Source: Janthinobacterium tructae
GTDB taxonomy: Bacteria; Pseudomonadota; Gammaproteobacteria; Burkholderiales; Burkholderiaceae_D
Length of the DNA: 64,000 nucleotides
Assembly (NCBI RefSeq): GCF_006517255.1
Contig: NZ_CP041185.1
Location: forward strand, 3,782,001-3,846,000
Direction of reading: 5' to 3'
Under the pieces are notes generated by a model, which made no database searches, was not told where the DNA came from, and worked only from the letters and a program-made list of their open reading frames with translations. Below, one piece after another: positions 61,724 through 64,000 of the stretch. How positions within the stretch are numbered: the stretch's first letter is position 1; each line of letters opens with the position of its first letter. Made by a program: the position numbers and the translations under genes.

Positions 61724-63577
61724 TTATTTTGCCGGTGCCAACCCCGCCAGCGCGTCGTCCTCTTCCGCCTCATCGTCCCGATTCGCCTGCTGGCGTTGCC
61801 ACATTTGCGCATACAAACCGTCAAGCACCAGCAATTGCGGATGCGTGCCCCGCTCGACGATGCGGCCATGGTCGAGCACCAGGATTTGCTGGGCGTCGGC
61901 CACCGTCGACAGCCGGTGCGCAATCACCAGGGTGGTGCGGTTTTTGGCGATTTCCTTCAGTTGCGACTGGATCGCCTGTTCGGCCTTGGAGTCGAGCGCC
62001 GACGTCGCTTCGTCGAAGATCAGGATGGCCGGGTCCTTCAGCAAAGTACGGGCAATCGCCACGCGCTGCTTTTCGCCGCCCGACAGCTTCAAGCCCCGCT
62101 CGCCCACCATGGAGTTGTAGCCATCTGGCAAGCTTTCAATAAAATCATGGATCGATGCCGCTTTCGCCGCCGCCACGATGGCGTCCTTGCTGGCGCCCGG
62201 CTTGCCGTAGGCGATGTTGTATTCGATGGTGTCGTTGAACAGCACCGTGTCCTGCGGCACGATGCCGATGGCGGCGCGCAGGGAATCCTGGGTGATACTG
62301 CGCAAATCCTGGCCATCGATGGTGATGCTGCCGCCATCGACTTCGTAAAAGCGGAACAGCAAGCGCGACAGGGTCGACTTGCCCGAGCCGCTGTGGCCCA
62401 CCACGGCCGTCGTGGTGCCGGCCGGAATCTGGAAATCCACGTCGAACAGGATTTGCCGCTTGGCTTCATAGCTGAAATTCACATGCGCAAAGCGCACTGC
62501 CGCGCCCCGCGTGACAAGCGGACTTGCGTCCGGCGTATCGGCGATTTCGCGGTTCTCGTTCAGCAACGAAAACAGGCGTTCCATGTCGGCCAGGCTTTGC
62601 TTGATTTCGCGGTAGATGACGCCGAGGAAATTGAGCGGGATGTACAGCTGGATCATGAAGGCATTCACCAGCACCAGGTCGCCCAGGGTCATGCTGCCGT
62701 TGATCACACCCACCGTGGCGCGCCACAGGATCAAGGTGACGGCCGTGGCGATGATCAAGGACTGGCCCGTATTGAGCAGGGACAAGGAAGTCTGCGATTT
62801 CACGGCCGCCGATTCATAACGCTGCAAGCCCTCGTCGTAGCGCTTCGCCTCGTAATCCTCGTTGCCGAAATATTTCACGGTTTCATAGTTGATCAGCGAA
62901 TCGATGGCCTTGGTGTTCGCCTTCGAGTCGAGGTCGTTCATGGTGCGGCGGAAATGCGTGCGCCAGTTCGTCACCAAGACGGTAAACGCGATGTAGGACA
63001 CCAGCGCCACCGCCGTGATCACGGTAAACCAGATGTCGTAATGCAAGACCAGATAGCCGAGCACGAGGGTGATTTCCACCAGCGTCGGCAAGATGTTGAA
63101 CAAGGTATAGGAAATGAGCGAGCCGACGCTGCGCGTGCCCCGTTCGATATCGCGCGTCATGCCGCCCGTCTGGCGATTCAGGTGAAAGCGCAAGGACAAG
63201 GCATGCAGGTGCCGGAACACTTGCAGGGCGATGGTGCGCACGGCCCGCTGCGTCACCCTGGCGAACAGGAATTCGCGCAATTCCGTAAACAAGGTGGTCG
63301 ACAGGCGCAGCAAGCCATACGCCACCAGCAAGCCGACCGGCAATACCAGCAGCGCTTGCGGATTCGCCGCCGTGATCGTCATGGCGTCGACGAGTTTTTT
63401 CAGGATCAGGGGCACGCCCACGTTGGCCAGCTTGGCACCCACCAGGCATAGCAGCGCCAGCAATACTCTCCATTTGTAGACCCATAGATACGGCAGCAAG
63501 GTCTTGATGGTGGCGAAATCGCTGTGGCTGGCGGAGGCTGGCGAGCGGGGCGGAGGGGGAGTCTGGGAACGGCGCAT
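61724..63577 (-). CDS. Atm1/HMT1-type ABC exporter (fused permease and ATPase)
   Basis: 617 residues. An N-terminal six-span permease (about residues 30-325) carries the Atm1-family block DSLINYETVKYFGNE (226-240). The ATPase has Walker A GHSGSGKS (394-401), LSGGEKQ (498-504) and DEATSALD (522-529). This family is the ABCB7/Atm1 class, which exports glutathione-linked sulfur compounds or metal conjugates. The ATG at 63577 is chosen because the 95-residue upstream frame overlaps the divergent thioesterase start. It is divergent from that gene, with about 60 bases between them. Confidence 0.93.
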   Translation of the reverse strand: MRRSQTPPPPRSPASASHSDFATIKTLLPYLWVYKWRVLLALLCLVGAKLANVGVPLILKKLVDAMTITAANPQALLVLPVGLLVAYGLLRLSTTLFTELREFLFARVTQRAVRTIALQVFRHLHALSLRFHLNRQTGGMTRDIERGTRSVGSLISYTLFNILPTLVEITLVLGYLVLHYDIWFTVITAVALVSYIAFTVLVTNWRTHFRRTMNDLDSKANTKAIDSLINYETVKYFGNEDYEAKRYDEGLQRYESAAVKSQTSLSLLNTGQSLIIATAVTLILWRATVGVINGSMTLGDLVLVNAFMIQLYIPLNFLGVIYREIKQSLADMERLFSLLNENREIADTPDASPLVTRGAAVRFAHVNFSYEAKRQILFDVDFQIPAGTTTAVVGHSGSGKSTLSRLLFRFYEVDGGSITIDGQDLRSITQDSLRAAIGIVPQDTVLFNDTIEYNIAYGKPGASKDAIVAAAKAASIHDFIESLPDGYNSMVGERGLKLSGGEKQRVAIARTLLKDPAILIFDEATSALDSKAEQAIQSQLKEIAKNRTTLVIAHRLSTVADAQQILVLDHGRIVERGTHPQLLVLDGLYAQMWQRQQANRDDEAEEDDALAGLAPAK

Positions 63578-63638
63578 GGCGAAGGTCGGCTTTTTATGGT
63601 TCAATCGGGGCAATTGTAGCCTTTCATGAGAATAAAAG

Positions 63639-64000
63639 ATGAGCACCTCCCCCGACCGTCCTGATAACTGCCTCGCCTCCGGCCTGCCCGCCGGAAAAAT
63701 GCCGGAATTGCGCATGATGCCCGCGCCGTCCGACGCCAATGTGTACGGCGACGTGTTCGGCGGCTGGATCATGGCGCAAGTCGATATCGCCGGTTCCCTG
63801 CCGGCCACGCGGCGCGCCAACGGCCGCGTCGCCACCATCGCCGTCAATTCCTTCGTCTTCAAAAACCCCGTCTTCGTCGGTGATCTTCTCTCCTTCTACG
63901 CCGAAATCGTCAAGGTGGGCAATACTTCGATCACCGTCAATGTCGAGGTGTATGCCGAGCGCAACCGCCTGCAGGCGTGCATTGTGAAAGTCACGGAAGC
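63639..64000 (+). CDS. Acyl-CoA thioesterase (YciA-like hotdog), partial at window end
   Basis: About 120 residues are visible, still open at the window edge. The hotdog motif PSDANVYGDVFGGWIMAQVDIAG contains the family's active-site region, followed by VNSFVFKNPVFVGDLLSFYAEIVKVGNTSITVNVEVYAE. This is the YciA-type acyl-CoA hydrolase, which releases free fatty acid from CoA in the cytoplasm. The ATG at 63639 follows GAGAATAAAAG. The preceding ATG at 63626 is out of frame. The C-terminus lies outside the window. Confidence 0.88.
   Translation, partial: MSTSPDRPDNCLASGLPAGKMPELRMMPAPSDANVYGDVFGGWIMAQVDIAGSLPATRRANGRVATIAVNSFVFKNPVFVGDLLSFYAEIVKVGNTSITVNVEVYAERNRLQACIVKVTE

Overview
The window looks like chromosomal DNA from a GC-rich betaproteobacterium of the Burkholderiales, most likely Oxalobacteraceae and close to Janthinobacterium. 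This rests on the high-GC codon use, on the mix of protein families (NAD-type glutamate dehydrogenase, AruF/AruG succinyltransferases, the secDF-yajC-tgt-queA cluster, RAYT/REP elements) and on general resemblance. No database search was run. I see no rRNA, tRNA, CRISPR array, prophage or replication origin. Almost every base belongs to an intact gene, and long antisense open frames are common shadows of this base composition.

Layout. 1-3.2 kb (minus): a glutathione transferase, a LacI-type regulator and the 5' part of a TonB-dependent receptor, with two LacI-type operators between the last two. 3.5-7.3 kb (plus): purB, a cytochrome b561 with two YceI proteins, and a small GlsB/YeaQ membrane protein. 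7.5-14.4 kb: an S46 dipeptidyl peptidase, a minus-strand hypothetical exported protein, an M14 carboxypeptidase and a YccS-like FUSC protein. 14.4-25.6 kb (mostly minus): an S9 peptidase, two amino-acid permeases, a RidA protein, an ABC-F ATPase, an old-yellow-enzyme oxidoreductase, a glycine-zipper protein, and DUF1993 and DUF2167 proteins. The peptidases and permeases suggest a peptide- and amino-acid-scavenging lifestyle.

25.8-39 kb (minus) is a complete arginine succinyltransferase (AST) cluster in transcription order: GlxA/AraC-type regulator (ArgR-like), astC, aruF, aruG, astD, astB, a 180-kDa-class NAD-glutamate dehydrogenase, astE. Several junctions overlap, and one terminator closes the unit. 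Placing the dehydrogenase between astB and astE would join arginine breakdown to glutamate deamination and 2-oxoglutarate.

39.1-43.4 kb holds a MarR regulator, small hypothetical proteins, an HDOD protein, a second glutathione transferase, a WYL-type regulator and a ClpP-like exported protein. The MarR and HDOD genes each have a TATAAT box only 7-8 bases before the start codon and no ribosome-binding site, so both may be leaderless. 43.5-49.3 kb (minus) is queA-tgt-yajC-secD-secF, followed by divergent recG.

51.6-52.4 kb is a RAYT transposase gene bracketed by REP palindromes and a perfect 37-bp direct repeat. 52.4-56.6 kb (minus) is a tightly packed unit: pyrC, DUF3025, a Gfo/Idh oxidoreductase, an MFS transporter and a 41-residue membrane protein whose ATG overlaps the MFS stop codon. 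56.8-61.5 kb (minus) is gltI-J-K-L (glutamate/aspartate ABC importer) followed by an exported amidohydrolase. The window ends with an Atm1-type ABC exporter (minus) and the divergent start of a hotdog acyl-CoA thioesterase.

Most of the window is well-known biology. The parts most worth a second look are the RAYT/REP locus, the two candidate leaderless genes, the 41-residue overlapping gene, the operator/hairpin region ahead of the TonB receptor, and the strong hairpins inside the sec and ast operons.
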